Positions 11,612 to 23,649 of a DNA stretch of 64,000 nucleotides are shown piece after piece (position 1 is the first letter of the stretch; the number at the start of each line of letters is the position of its first letter). The position numbers and the translations under genes were made by a program. Source of the stretch: Isoetes taiwanensis (lineage: Eukaryota > Streptophyta > Lycopodiopsida > Isoetales > Isoetaceae); contig JAJEKV010000040.1 of assembly GCA_021234155.1 (NCBI GenBank), forward strand, positions 13,612,353 through 13,676,352, read 5' to 3'. The notes under the pieces are model-generated. The model saw nothing but the letters and a program-made list of their open reading frames with translations. It ran no database searches and was not told where the DNA came from.

Positions 11612-14600
11612 CGATCCCTAATTCATCTCCAAAGACACGCCCAATTTTCGGAATTTTGGAGAAGGTCTAGGTCAAAGGGTTAGTGATATTAGAATCCGTT
11701 GGGCAGCCCGCTGGTGGCAACCGAGCTCCACGACCACCCTCCCGAGCCCTGCCTCCCCTATCCCACCGCTGATCCTCCGCTCAGGCCCCTCTTCTGAAGG
11801 TCCAAAAGATTCCGTGATCGGGTCCGAGAACTTGTCAAACCGCTGGGCCCCGGGATGTCGGGGCTTTGTAGAAACCGCAGACTGCTTTTGTCGTCGGGCA
11901 CCGGGATGTCCTCGAATGGCAAATAGACCCCGCCAAATCGTCCCTGAATGGCTAAATTACCCTAGGGAGCAAGTTACACTGGCCGGTTTTATAAAGAAGG
12001 AAACACTCACGCCTCCACGACAAGATCCCCGCATGCACATCCTAGGCCAATTGACTACGAAAGTGTGATGGAAGTGAGCTACTTTGCGCTTCTTGGAGTT
12101 CGGGTGGTCTTCCGCCACGGAACTTGGTCCCTGTGGCAATGTCGACGCTCGAGTCCATTGGCGTAGTCGATCAAGGATTCCTGAGAGGGAGGTCGCCTGG
12201 TCCGGCCCCCGTGGCCTTGGGAGAGGAAATTTGGGGCAAGCAGCCTCCGGAGGGATTTTAGGGTCCAAGGCCAAGGCCAACACCCCAACTCCACTTCAAG
12301 ACACCCGCGCAAGGTCCCTACGAACCGGGACAAGGAGAGGGCTCCAAACGTAAACCCCGTGGGCTGCCGTGCTCTAGAAGGGTTTACGTTTTGGGGCCGA
12401 GTCCGGGTCTGCTGCACTTGGGACCGGGCCGGAAGCAAAGCCAGCCGAGAATACGGAGCAAGGGGAACCGACGAGCGGAGTTTGGGCCTTTCCTCCTCCC
12501 CATGTGGCAAGTAGAAGTCGGGGGGCTTTTGCGCTGGCAAGACATTCAGAATTCGCAATTAATGCATTGCACCTAAAATAAATTCCGTTTTTTGCCGGAT
12601 CCCTAATTCATCTCCAAAGACACGCCCAATTTTCGAATTTTTCGGAGAAGGTCTAGGTCAAAGGGTTAGATTAGAACGGTCGGGCAGCCCGCTGTGGCAA
12701 CCGAGCCGCACCCTTCCCCAAGTCAAACGAGGCCAGACCTTGCAGGGATCCTCACAAGAGGGGAGAGTCCTGACCCCGTGAGGCTGGGATCCAAAAGTTC
12801 CCGAGGCAGCTCTTTCCCGGCAGCCGCCCCTGGCCGCACGCCACGACCACCCTCCTGAGCCCGCTCCCCTATCCCACCGCTGATCCTCCGCTCGTGGGCC
12901 CCTTCGAAGGTCCAAAAGATTCCAGATCGGGTCCCGAGAACTTGTCAAACCGCTGGGGCCCCGATGCCTACTTTGTAGAAACCGCGACTGCTTTTGTCGC
13001 TCGCACCGGGATGCTCCGAATGGCAAATAGACCCCGCCAAATCGTCCTGAATGGCTAAATTACCCTAGGGAGCAAGTTACACCTGGCCGGTTTTGGCGAA
13101 AAGAAGGAAACACTCACGCCTCCACGACAAGATCCCGCATGCACATCCTAGGCCAATTGACTACGAGTGTGATGGAAGTGAGCTACTTTGGCTTCTTGGA
13201 GTTCGGGTGGTCTTCTCGCCACTGGAACTTGGTCCCCAGTGGCAATGTCGACGTTCTCGAGTCCATTGGCAGAGTCGATCATGATTCCCGAGAGGGGAGG
13301 TCGCCCGTCCGGCCCCCGTGGCCTTGGGGAGAGGAAATTTGGGGCAAGCAGCCTCCCTGAGGGGATTTTAGGGTCCAAGGCCTCGGGGCCAACACCCCAA
13401 CTCCACTTCAAGACGGGCGCAAGGTCCCGCCGACCGGACAAGGAGAGGGCCTCCCAAACGTAAAACCCCGTGGGCTGCCGTGCCTCTAGAAGGGTTTACG
13501 CTTTGGGGCCGAAGTCCCGGTCTGCTGCACTTGGGACCCGGCCGAGAAGCAAAGCACCGAGAATACGGGAGCAAGGGGAACCGACGAGCGGAGTTTGGGC
13601 CTTTCCTCCTCCCCGATGTGGCAAGTAGAAGTCGGGGGGGCTTTTGCAGCTGGCAAGACATTCAGAATTCGCAGAATTAATGCATTGCACTAAAATAAAT
13701 TCCTGATTTTTTGCGGCATTTGGATCCCTAATTCATCTCCAAAGACACGGCCCAATTTTCGAATTTTCTGGAGAAGGTCTAGGTCAAAGGGTTAGCATTA
13801 GAACGGCCGGGCAGCCCGCTGGTGGCAACCGAGCCGGGCACCCTTCCCCAAGTCAAACGAGGCCGTGACCTTGGTGGATCCCTCACAAGAGGGGGAGAGT
13901 CCGACCCCGTGAGGCGGGATCCAAAAGTTCCCGAGGCAGCCCTTCCTCGGCAAGCCTCCCGGGCGCAGAGACGCTTAATGACCACCCTCCCGAGCCCGGG
14001 TTCCCTATCCCACCGCTGATCCTCCGCTCAGGCCCCTCTTCGAAGGTCCAAAAGATTCCAGATCGGGTCCGAGAACTTGTCAAACATGGGCAAGGCCCCT
14101 GAAGGATGCCTTTGTAGAAACCTAAGACTGCTTTTGTCGCTCGCACCGGGATGCTCCGAATGGCAAATAGACCCCCGCCAAATCGTCCTCGAATGGCGGT
14201 AAATTACCCTAGGGAGCAAGTTACACCTGGCCGGTTTTATGGTAAAGAAGGAAACACTCACGCCTCCACGACAAGAGATCCCCGCATGCACATCCTAGGC
14301 CAATTGACTACGAAAGTGTGATGGAAGTGAGCTACTTTGGCGCTTCTTGGAGTTCGGGTGGTCTTCCGGCCACGGAACTTGGTCCCTGTGGCAATGTCGA
14401 CGCTCGAGTCCATTGGCAGAGTCAGATCGCGATTCCCGAGAGGGAGGTCGCCTGGCCCGGCCCCTCGTGGCCTTGGGGAGAGGAAATTTGGGGCAAGCAG
14501 CCTCCCGAGGGATTTTAGGGTCCGCCTCAAGGCCAACACCCCAACCCCACTTCAAGACACCCGCAAGGTCCCGCCGGACCGACAAGGAGAGGGCCTCCCA

Positions 14601-17600
14601 AACGAAACCCCGTGGGCTGCCGTGCTCTAGAAGGGTTTACGCTTTGGGGCCGAAGTCCCGGTCCGCTGCACTTGGGACCGGGCGGAAGCAAAGAGCCGAG
14701 AATACGCGAGCAAGGGGAACCGACGGAGCGGAGTTTGGGCCTTTCCTCCTCCCGATGATGGCAAGTAGAAGTCTGGGGGCTTTTGCAAAGGCAAGACATT
14801 CAGAATTCGCAATTAATGCATTGCACTAAAATAAATTCGTTTTTGCCACGGATCCCTAATTCATCTCCAAAGACACGCCCAATTTCGGAATTTTCGAGAA
14901 GGTCTAGGTCAAAGGGTTAGCATTAGAACGGCCGGGGCAGCCCGCTGTGGCAACCCAGCCGCACCCTTCCCCAAGTCAAACGAGGCCGACCTTGCGGGAT
15001 CCTCACAAGAGGGGAGAGTCCGGACCCCGTGAGGCGGGATCCAAAAGTTCCCGAGGCAGCCTCTTCCCCGGCGCCGGCCCCGGGTCGCAGACGCTTAATG
15101 ACCACCCTCCCTGAGCCCTGCCTCTATCCCACCGCTGATCCTCCGCTCGTGGGCCCCTCTTCGAAGGTCCAAAAGATTCCAGATCGGTCCCGAGAACTTG
15201 TCAAACCGCGGGCGCCCCGATGTCGGGCCTTGTAGAAACCAAGACTGCTTTTGTCGCTCGCACCGGGATGCTCCGGAATGGCAAATAGACCCCGCCAAAT
15301 CGTCCGGAATGGCTAAATTACCCTAGGGAGCAAGTTACACCTGGCCGGTTTTATGAAAAGAAGGAAACACTCACGCCTCCACGACAAGATCCCGCATGCA
15401 CATCCTAGGCCAATTGACTACGAGTGTGATGGAAGTGAGCTACTTTGGCGCTTCTTGGAGTTCGGGTGGTCTTCCGCGCCACGGAACTTGGTCCCTGTGG
15501 CAATGTCGACGCTCGAGTCCATTGGCAGAGTCGATCGCGATTCCCGAGAGGGGAGGTCGCCCGCCCCGCCCCCCGTGGCCTTGGGGAGAGGAAATTTGGG
15601 GCAAGCAGCCCCGGAGGGATTTTAGGGTCCGGCTCAAGGCCAACACCCCAACTCCACTTCAAGACACACGCAAGGTCCCGGCCGACCGGACAAGGAGAGG
15701 GCCTCCCAAACGTAAAACCCCGTGGGCTGCCGTGCTCTAGAAGGGTTTACGTTTTGGGGCCGAGTCCCGGGTCTGCTGCACTTGGGACCCGGCCGAAGCA
15801 AAGAGCCGGAGAATACGGAGCAAGGGGAACCGACGGAGCGGAGTTTGGGCCTTTTCCTCTCCCGATGTGGCAAGTAGAAGTCGGGGGCTTTGGCTGGCAA
15901 GACATTCGTGAATTCGCAATTAATGCATTGCACTAAAATAAATTCCGGTTTTTGCCACCGGATCCCTAATTCATCTCCAAAGACACGCCCAATTTTCGGA
16001 ATTTTCTGAGAAGGTCTAGGTCAAAGGGTTAAGATTAGAACGGTCGGGGCAGCCCCCAAGGTGGCAACCGAAGCTGGCACCCTTCCCCAAGTCAAACGAG
16101 GCCTGACCTTGCGGTGGATCCCTCACAAGAGGGGAGAGTCCGGACCCCGTGAGGCGGGATCCAAAAGTTCCCGAGGCAGCTCCTTCCCGCAGCCAAGCCC
16201 CCGGGCCGCGACGCTTAATGACCACCTCCCCGAGCCCTGCCTCTATCCCGACCGCTGATCCTCCGCTCAGGCCCCTCTTCGGAAGGTCCAAAAGATTCCA
16301 GATCGGTCCGGGAGAACTTGTCAAACCGCTGGCCCCGGGATGTCACTTTGTAGAAACCCAAGACTGCTTTGTCGTCGGGCACCGGGATGCTCCTGAATGG
16401 CAAATAGACCCCGCCAAATCGTCCGAATGGCGAAATTACCCTAGGGAGCAAGTTACACCTGGCCGGTTTTATGTAAAGAAGGAAACACTCACGCCTCCAC
16501 GACAAGAGATCCCGCATGCACATCCTAGGCCAATTGACTACGAAAGTGTGATGGAAGTGAGCTACTTTGGCGCTTCTTGGAGTTCGGGTGGTCTTTCGCC
16601 ACGGAACTTGGTCCCTGTGGCAATGTCGACGCCTGAGTCCATTGGCGAGTCGATCGCGATTCCGGGAGAGGGGAGGTCGCCCGGCCCGGCCCCTGTGGCC
16701 TTGGGGAGAGGAAATTTGGGGCAAGCAGCCTCCTGAGGGATTTTAGGGTCCAAGGCCTCAAGGCCAACACCCCAACCCCACTTCAAGACACGCAAGGTCC
16801 CTACCGACCGACAAGGAGAGGGCCTCCCAAACGTAAACCCCGTGGGCTGCCGTGCCTCTAGAAGGGTTTACGCTTTGGGGCCGAGTCCCGGTCTGCTGCA
16901 CTTGGGACCTCGGGCCGAAGCAAAGAGCCGAGAATACGGAGCAAGGGGAACCGGGACGGAGCGGAGTTTGGGCCTTTCCTCCTCCCGATGTGGCAAGTAG
17001 AAGTCTGGGGGCTTTTTGCAGCTGGCAAGACATTCAGAATTCGCAATTAATGCATTGCACGAAAATAAATTCCTGCTTTTTTTGCCACGGGATCCCTAAT
17101 TCATCTCCCAGCACACGCCCAATTTTTCGAATTTTCGGAGAAGGTCTAGGTCAAAGGGTTAAGATAGAACGGTCGGGCAGCCCCCGCTGTGGCAACCGAA
17201 GCCGCACCCTTCCCCAAGTCAAACGAGGCCAGGACCTTGCGGTGGATCCTCACAAGAGGGGAGAGTCCGGACCCCGTGAGGCGGGATCCAAAAGTTCCCG
17301 AGGCAGCCTCTTCCCCGCGCCAGCCCCCTGGTCGCGACGCTTAATGACCACCCTCCCGAGCCCTGCCTTCCCTATCCGACCGCTGGATCCTCCGCTCGGG
17401 GCCCCTCTTCGAAGGTCCAAAAGATTCCAGATCGGTCCGAGAACTTGTCAAACCGCGGGGCCCCGGGATGTCGGCCTTTGTAGAAACCGCGTGACTGTTT
17501 TGTCGTCGCACCGGGATGTCCCTGAATGGCAAATAGACCCCGCCAAATCGTCTGGAATGGCTTAAATTACCCTAGGGAGCAAGTTACACTGGGCCGGTTT

Positions 17601-20250
17601 TTATAAAGAAGGAAACACTCACGCCTCCACGACAAGATCCCCGCATGCACATCCTAGGCCAATTGACTACGAGTGTGATGGAAGTGAGCTACTTTGGCGC
17701 TTGGAGTTCGGGTGGTCTTCTCGCCACGAACTTGGTCCCTGTGGCAATGTCGACGCTCGAGTCCATTGGCAGAGTCGATCGCGATTCCCGAGAGAGGGAG
17801 GTCGCCTCGGGCCCGGCCCCCGTGGCCTTGGGAGAGGAAATTTGGGGCAAGCAGCCTCCTGAGGGATTTTAGGGTCCGCTCAAGGCCAACACCCCAACCC
17901 ACTCTTCAAGACACGCAAGGTCCCCGCCGACCGGGACAAGGAGAGGGCTCAAACGAAACCCCGTGGGCTGCCGTGCTCTAGAAGGGTTTACGCTTTGGGG
18001 CCGAAGTCCCGGTCTCTGCTGCACTTGGGACCGGGCCGAAGAAGCAAAGAAATGAGAATACGGAGCAAGGGGAACCGACGAGCGGAGTTTGGGCCTTTCC
18101 TCCTCCCCGATGTGGCAAGTAGAAGTCGGGGGCTTTTGCAGTGGCAAGACATTCGTGAATTCGCAATTAATGCATTGCACTAAAATAAATTCGTTTTTTG
18201 CCGGGATCCCTAATTCATCTCCAAAGACACGCCCAATTTTCGGAATTTTCTGAGAAGGTCTAGGTCAAAGGGTTAAGATAGAACGGCTTCGGGCAGCCCG
18301 CTGTGGCAACCGAAGCTGGCACCCTTCCCCAAGTCAAACGAGGCCGACCTTGCGGTGGATCCTCACAAGAGGGGAGAGTCCTGACCCCGTGAGGCGGGAT
18401 CCAAAAGTTCCCCGAGGCAGCCTTTTCTTCGGGCAGCAGCTCCCCCGGCTGACGCTAATGACCACCCTCCCGGAGCCCTGGTTCCCTATCCCGACCGCTG
18501 ATCCTCCGCTCAGGGCCCCTCTTCGAAGGTCCAAAAGATTCCAGATCGGGTCCGAGAACTTGTCAAACCGCTGGGGCCCCCCGATGTCGGGCTTTGTAGA
18601 AACCGGGTGATCGCTTTTGTCGCTCGCACCGGATGCTCCTGAATGGCAAATAGACCCCCCGCCAAATCGTCCGAATGGCTTAAATTACCCTAGGGAGCAA
18701 GTTACACTGGCCGGTTTTGGCGTAAAGAAGGAAACACTCACGCCTCCACGACAAGATCCCGCATGCACATCCTAGGCCAATTGACTACGAAAGTGTGATG
18801 GAAGTGAGCTACTTTGGCGCTTCTTGGAGTTCGGTGGTCTTCTCGCCACGGAACTTGGTCCCTGTGGCAATGTCGACGCTCGAGTCCATTGGCGAGTCGA
18901 TCGCGATTCGAGAGGGGAGGTCGCCCGTCCGGCCCCTGTGGCCTTGGGGAGAGGAAATTTGGGGCAAGCAGCCTCCTGAGGGATTTTAGGGTCCAAGGCC
19001 GGGCGCCAACACCCCAACCCCACTTCAAGACACTGCCGCGAAGGTCCCTACCGACCGACAAGGAGAGGGCCTCAAACGTGAAACCCCGTGGGCTGCCGTG
19101 CTCTAGAAGGGTTTACGCTTTGGGGCCGAGTCCCGGGTCTGTTGCACTTGGGACCGCCGAGAAGCAAAGCACCGGAGAATACGGAGCAAGGGGAACCGAC
19201 GGAGCGGGAGTTTGGGCCTTCCTCCTCCCGATGTGGCAAGTAGAAGTCGGGGGCTTTTGGTGCTGGCAAGACATTCAGAATTCGCAATTAATGCATTGCA
19301 CCTAAAATAAATTCCGTTTTTTTGCCACGGATCCCTAATTCATCTCCAAAGACACGGCCCAATTTTCGGAATTTTCTGAGAAGGTCTAGGTCAAAGGGTT
19401 AGCATTAGAACGGCGGGGCAGCCCGCTGTGGCAACCGAGCTGGCACCCTTCCCCAAGTCAAACGAGGCCAGACCTTGCAGGATCCCTCACAAGAGGGGAG
19501 AGTCCCGGACCCCGTGAGGCGGGATCCAAAAGTTCCCGAGGCAGCTTCTTCCCCGGCAGCAGCCCCGGTCGCGACGCTAACGACCACTCCTCCGGAGCCC
19601 TGCCTCCCCTATCCCAACCGTTGGATCCTCCGCTCAGGGCCCCTCTTCGAAGGTCCAAAAGATTCCAGACGGTCCGGGAGAACTTGTCAAAACCGCTGGG
19701 CCCCGATGGATGCCTGGGCCTTTGTAGAAACCGTGACTGGTTTTTGTCGTTCGGGGCACCGGGATGCTCCGAATGCAAATAGACCCCGCCAAATCGTCCT
19801 AATGGCTTAAATTACCCTAGGGAGCAAGTTACACGGCCGGTTTTATAAAGAAGGAAACACTCACGCCTCCACGACAAAGATCCCCGCGATGCACATCCTA
19901 GGCCAATTGACCACGAGTGTGATGGAAGTGAGCTACTTTGGTGCTTCTTGAGTTCGGGTGGTCTTCTGGCCACGAACTTGGTCCCTGTGGCAATGTCGAC
20001 GCTCGAGTCCATTGGCAGAGTCGATCGCGACATTCGAGAGCTGAGGGGTCCGGTCCCCGTGGCCTTGGGGGAGAGGAAATTTGGGGCAAGCTCCTGAGGA
20101 GGGATTTTAGGGTCCTTGGCGCCAACACCCCAACCCACTTCAAGACACTACAAGAAGGTCCCTACCGACCGACAAGGAGAGGGCCTCCCAAACGCAAACC
20201 CCGTGGGCTGCCGTGCTCTAGAAGGGTTTACGCTTTGGGGGCCGAGTCCC
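11612..20250. repeat. Satellite array, ~1.12-kb unit, homogeneous right half
   Basis: Units start near 11612, 12597, 13723, 14851, 15960, 17090, 18204 and 19330, giving a period of about 1.11-1.13 kb. The first of these is short (985 bases) because ~150 bases around 11725 are missing. Units are visibly more alike than in the left half, as expected for recent homogenisation. Differences concentrate at CG and CNG positions, often as one- to three-base indels. I recognise no coding sequence, rDNA or IGS signature, so I call it a satellite of unknown family. Confidence 0.95.
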
Positions 20251-21110
20251 GTCTTCCCTCGCCACGGAACTTGATCCCCGTGGCAATGTCGGCATCTCCG
20301 AGTCCATTGGCAGAGCCAAATCAAGGTTCCGTGGTGGAGGGGAGGTTGCCCGCCCTTCCCTGTGGCCTTGGGAGAGGAAATTCGGGGCAAGCAGCCCGGA
20401 GGGATTTTAGTGTCCGCCTCAAGGCCAACACCCCAACTCCACTTCAAGACATGGGCGAAAGTCCCTACGAACTGACAAGGAGAGGGCCTCCCAAACGTAA
20501 ACCCCCGTGGGCTGCCGTGCCTAGAAGGGTTTACGCTTTGGGGCCGAGTCCTGGTCTTCCCGCCACGGAATCCTTGATCCCCGTGGCAATGCCCAAGATT
20601 CTCGAGTCCATTGGCAGAGCCAAATCGCTGGCCTCCAAGGAGGGGAGGTTGCCCGCCCTTCCCCGTGGCCTTGGGAGAGGAATGGGGCAAGCAGCCGGAG
20701 GGATTTTAGTGTCCGGCCCGGGCGCCAACACCCCAACTCCACTTCAAGACATGGGCGAAAGTCCCTACCGACCGACATAAAGGAGAGGGCCTCCCAAACG
20801 AAACCCCGTGGGTTGCCGTGCTCTAGAAGGGTTTACGCTTTGGGGCCGAAGTCCCGTCTTTTGGCCACGGAACTTGGTTTCCGTGAGCAATGTCAATGCT
20901 CGGAGTCCATTGGCAGAGCCAAATCGTGGTTCCGGAGAGGGAGGTTGCCCGCTCTTCCCCGTGGCCTTAGGGAGAGGAAATTTGGGGAAAGCAGCCCCTG
21001 AGGGATTTTAGGGTCCAAGGCTCAAGGCCAACACCCCAACCCACTTCAAGACACGCCGCTAGGTCCCTACTGACCGACAAGGAGAGGGCCTCCCAAACGT
21101 AAAACCCCGC
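20251..21110. repeat. Triplicated ~300-bp subrepeat within the last satellite unit
   Basis: A segment running from GCCACGGAACTTGGTCC through CCAACACCCCAACTCCACTT to CTAGAAGGGTTTACGCTTTGG is repeated. It starts near 19970 in the normal unit and again near 20262, 20562 and 20865, so this last unit is enlarged to about 2.0 kb. These copies share private changes, such as GAGCCAAATC for GAGTCGATC and GGAGGTTGCCCG for GGAGGTCGCCCG. They therefore amplified among themselves after diverging from the main array. Confidence 0.9.
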
Positions 21111-21465
21111 GGAGTTGCCGTGCTCTAGAAGGGTTTACGCTTTGGGGCCCAGTCCTAGTCTCATTGCTTGGAACGCGGGCCGGTGAAGCCGCTACGAGAA
21201 CGCATAGCAAGGGGGAACCGACGAACGGAGTTTGGACCCGTCCTCCTCCGATGTGGCAATTAGAAGCCTGGGGCTTTTGCAAAGGGCAACACACGACATT
21301 AAATTCATAATTAATGCATTGCACCTAAAATAAATTCTGATTTTTGCCACCTGATCCCTAATTCATCTCCAAAGACACGCCCAATTTTCGAATTTTTGGA
21401 GAAGGTCTAGGTCAAAGGGTTAGCATTAGAATCGTGGGGCAGCCCGCTATGCAGGCAACCGAAGC
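21111..21465. repeat. Terminal, truncated satellite unit
   Basis: The last unit carries the usual landmarks (GGCAATTAGAAGCC near 21254, GATCCCTAATTCATCTCC near 21352) and stops within GGCAACCGAAGCTG at about 21465, where unrelated AT-richer DNA begins. The break falls about 120 bases past the landmark and shows no obvious target-site duplication. Confidence 0.85.
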
Positions 21466-22535
21466 TGATTTGGAAGATTTGAAGATGCAGCTTGACTTCA
21501 AGCCACAAAGAAACATAAATTTAGTGGTTGCTTCTATCATCAGTTGGAGAAAAAATCCAAGCCGACCGCCCATCACAAACTTCTAAGAATGTGCATTTGA
21601 AAGATTTAGAACATGGAAGTGTCCCATTTGTAAGAGCTACGGTGAGAGTCCAAACCACAAATAATCTCGTTCGGTTCTACCAGTCCAAGTCGAAATGTCG
21701 GTAAAACCTCAGTTCAAATGGCAAATCGAATCAAGAAGGCGATATCCAATGTAAGAATGCAAAATATCTTCAAGAATCCTTCGATCATGTTCATGCATAT
21801 GTATCAATGCTAGATTGTACCCAAGAGAAAATATAACAATGTACAAAACATAGGTTTATTGAACAAAAGATCACTTGAACAATTCAAAGATACTCCTCCC
21901 GAGCTTGGCTTATGGTTTCTATCGCGGAAGTCCTCCACTTGTCCATCCCCTTTGAACCATAGCTCCATGTCAAGTATGTCCGCATCAGCCATGCACATGT
22001 CGACGCTTAGTATCATGTTAATGCCGTTTTTCCCGTGGTGCTTCCAAACCCCGACCATCTTTTCAAGAAGCACCCTCATCATGCTAGGCAGCTCACCGTT
22101 CCTAGCAATTTGGTCGCCTTCTCACCAATCACATACTTTTTAACACTTTCATCCGATGGATCGTTGTTTCATAGTCCTCATCTTCGAGTGGAGGAGGGGG
22201 TTCACTGAGGATTCCCTTCCTTCTCATGCCCTCGACGGCTCCTACACCAAGCTATAGATTAGAAAATAGATAAAATACAATAAAGTGTATAAACCATGAG
22301 TGTAGCCTTACTTGTGAAGACAGGTTCCATATCTCTCTCGCTCTTGAATCCTCATCTCCTCCCTCGAACTGGTTCAAGCGCCGAAGCATACCTTCCATGG
22401 CCATGTATCCCAAAAGCAATAAAGAAAAACTCTCACAATAACCGCAATGAAAAACTAGGATCCGAGGATCGCTCGCAATACTCAAATCATAAAAAAGAAA
22501 TGGGAAAAATGAAAGCCGGGCCGATGACTTTTAAA
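21466..22535 (-). pseudogene. Unidentified minus-strand gene fragment
   Basis: Two exon-like pieces lie on the minus strand. One, about 22480-22318, encodes a segment containing MEGMLRRLNQFEGGDEDS and ends at a plausible GTAAGG donor. The other, about 22250-21800, contains EPPPPLEDEDYETTIHRMK and VLLEKMVGVWKHHGKNG, with a frameshift between them near 22100. I do not recognise the family. It could be a captured host gene fragment or an accessory ORF of CACTA element A. It lies between the satellite array and a patch of CACTA subterminal-type repeats. Confidence 0.35.
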
Positions 22536-22539
22536 GAAC

Positions 22540-22640
22540 GTAGACGCCGTTTTTAAGACGATAGACGCCGCTTAACGACGCTTAAAGGTCGCTTAACGAC
22601 GCCTATAACGACGTTCTCGGGCTATAACGACGTCGCATTT
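22540..22640. repeat. CACTA subterminal-type repeats, left side of element A
   Basis: About 100 bases are dominated by GACGCCG, TTAACGACGC and TATAACGACG motifs in both orientations. They match the motif that fills the right subterminal region at 29130-30470 and the cluster at 2160-2280. No CACTAC terminus is visible on the left side of this patch, so the true left end of element A is not located. Confidence 0.6.
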
Positions 22641-22659
22641 AAATTTGTTTTGTTTTCAG

Positions 22660-23310
22660 ATGCCGAGATGCCATATATATTGCCCTATTAGTCCTCCAGC
22701 TTCGCCGCCTTCTCCCCTTCAAGCCTCTCCGCCCTCCAGTTTTCCTCCTCCTCCTCCTTCGTCGGAGCTCCTCACCTACATCCGCCATGGCCGCTTCTCC
22801 CCGATGCATGCCCGCTTTGATGCCGCACTGAGAGGCCGCGGCAAAAGGGCCGCTGAGCACCTGAACTGCCCCACCGAGTGGCTAGAGATGAACCTAACCC
22901 AAGAAAGGCCGGAGTTCAAGCAAGCCATGACAAAGTCGCGTGATAGGGGGCAAGAAAGACTCCGCCAGACACTTGGGAGGCCGGAACCTTCCTCAATACA
23001 CAGCTCGAAAGTGCCTGAAGAAATGCATGGTGAGCTCATGTGCTTGGCCCTGTATGCTAGAGGATAGGGGCCTTTGGGAAGGGAAACATTTGTGAAGCCC
23101 TACTTTCAAAAGTTGCACCGCAGACCAACCAGGGCATGCGGGAAGTGCTCGTACATGAATTCCTTTGGGGAAATGGACACCACCGGAGGGCTTGGATTCC
23201 ATGCTTCGGGAGGCTTGTTCTCGACGGGGTGGAGGAAATCACCATCGAGCACCTTCGAGCTCATGAGTGGATCACACTGGATGCTGATATATACCACTAG
23301 ATGTGCACTG
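22660..23310 (+). pseudogene. TNPA-like (Transposase_24-type) ORF of CACTA element A
   Basis: An ATG at 22660 lies directly after a splice-acceptor-like TTGTTTTCAG and opens a frame to 23067. The first ~35 residues are rich in Pro and Ser. A segment with CPTEWLEMNL, PEFKQAMTKSRDRG and LGRPEPSSIHSSK follows, resembling the W..F..PEF...K..R pattern of plant CACTA second-gene proteins (Transposase_24/PTTA type). Downstream frames continue the similarity in composition (ACGKCSYMNSFGEM) after a stop at 23065, so the gene is probably broken. It runs tail-to-tail with the TNP2 gene of the same element. The family call rests on pattern only. Confidence 0.4.
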
Positions 23311-23649
23311 GCATCCACTTTGTTTTGTGTATTTGAATTGTGTATGGGTTTTTTATATGAATTTTGTATTTTGAAGGGAATACATATATGATTTTTGTAT
23401 ATGAATCTTGCATTTTGAAGGGAATCTTCACATTTTATGATTAATTAAACATAAAGCGTGTACTCAATCAGATGTAGAACTGCCCCGACGGAGCTAAAGC
23501 CATAGGTCTATACTAGGATGCCAATTAACTTGGCATAAATGTCTATGATAACTTCGAAGTTGCAATACTAATGTTGCCTAAATTCGCATGCCAAAGTATT
23601 TTCTTATTCATATGTGGGAAGAAAATATAATAATCATAATAAAGTAATG

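Noticed and set aside
4256-20780. Many open frames of 60-280 codons in the GC-rich region
   Set aside because: They shift frame and length from unit to unit of the satellite. Codon usage and residue composition reflect the repeat, and no frame is conserved across units.
3957-21465. rDNA intergenic spacer or bacterial contamination because of high GC
   Set aside because: No 18S, 5.8S, 25S or promoter sequence is seen, and no bacterial genes; the tandem structure and AT-rich plant-type flanks fit a satellite.
3957-21465. CRISPR array
   Set aside because: Repeats are ~1.1 kb without short regular spacers, in a plant-type sequence.
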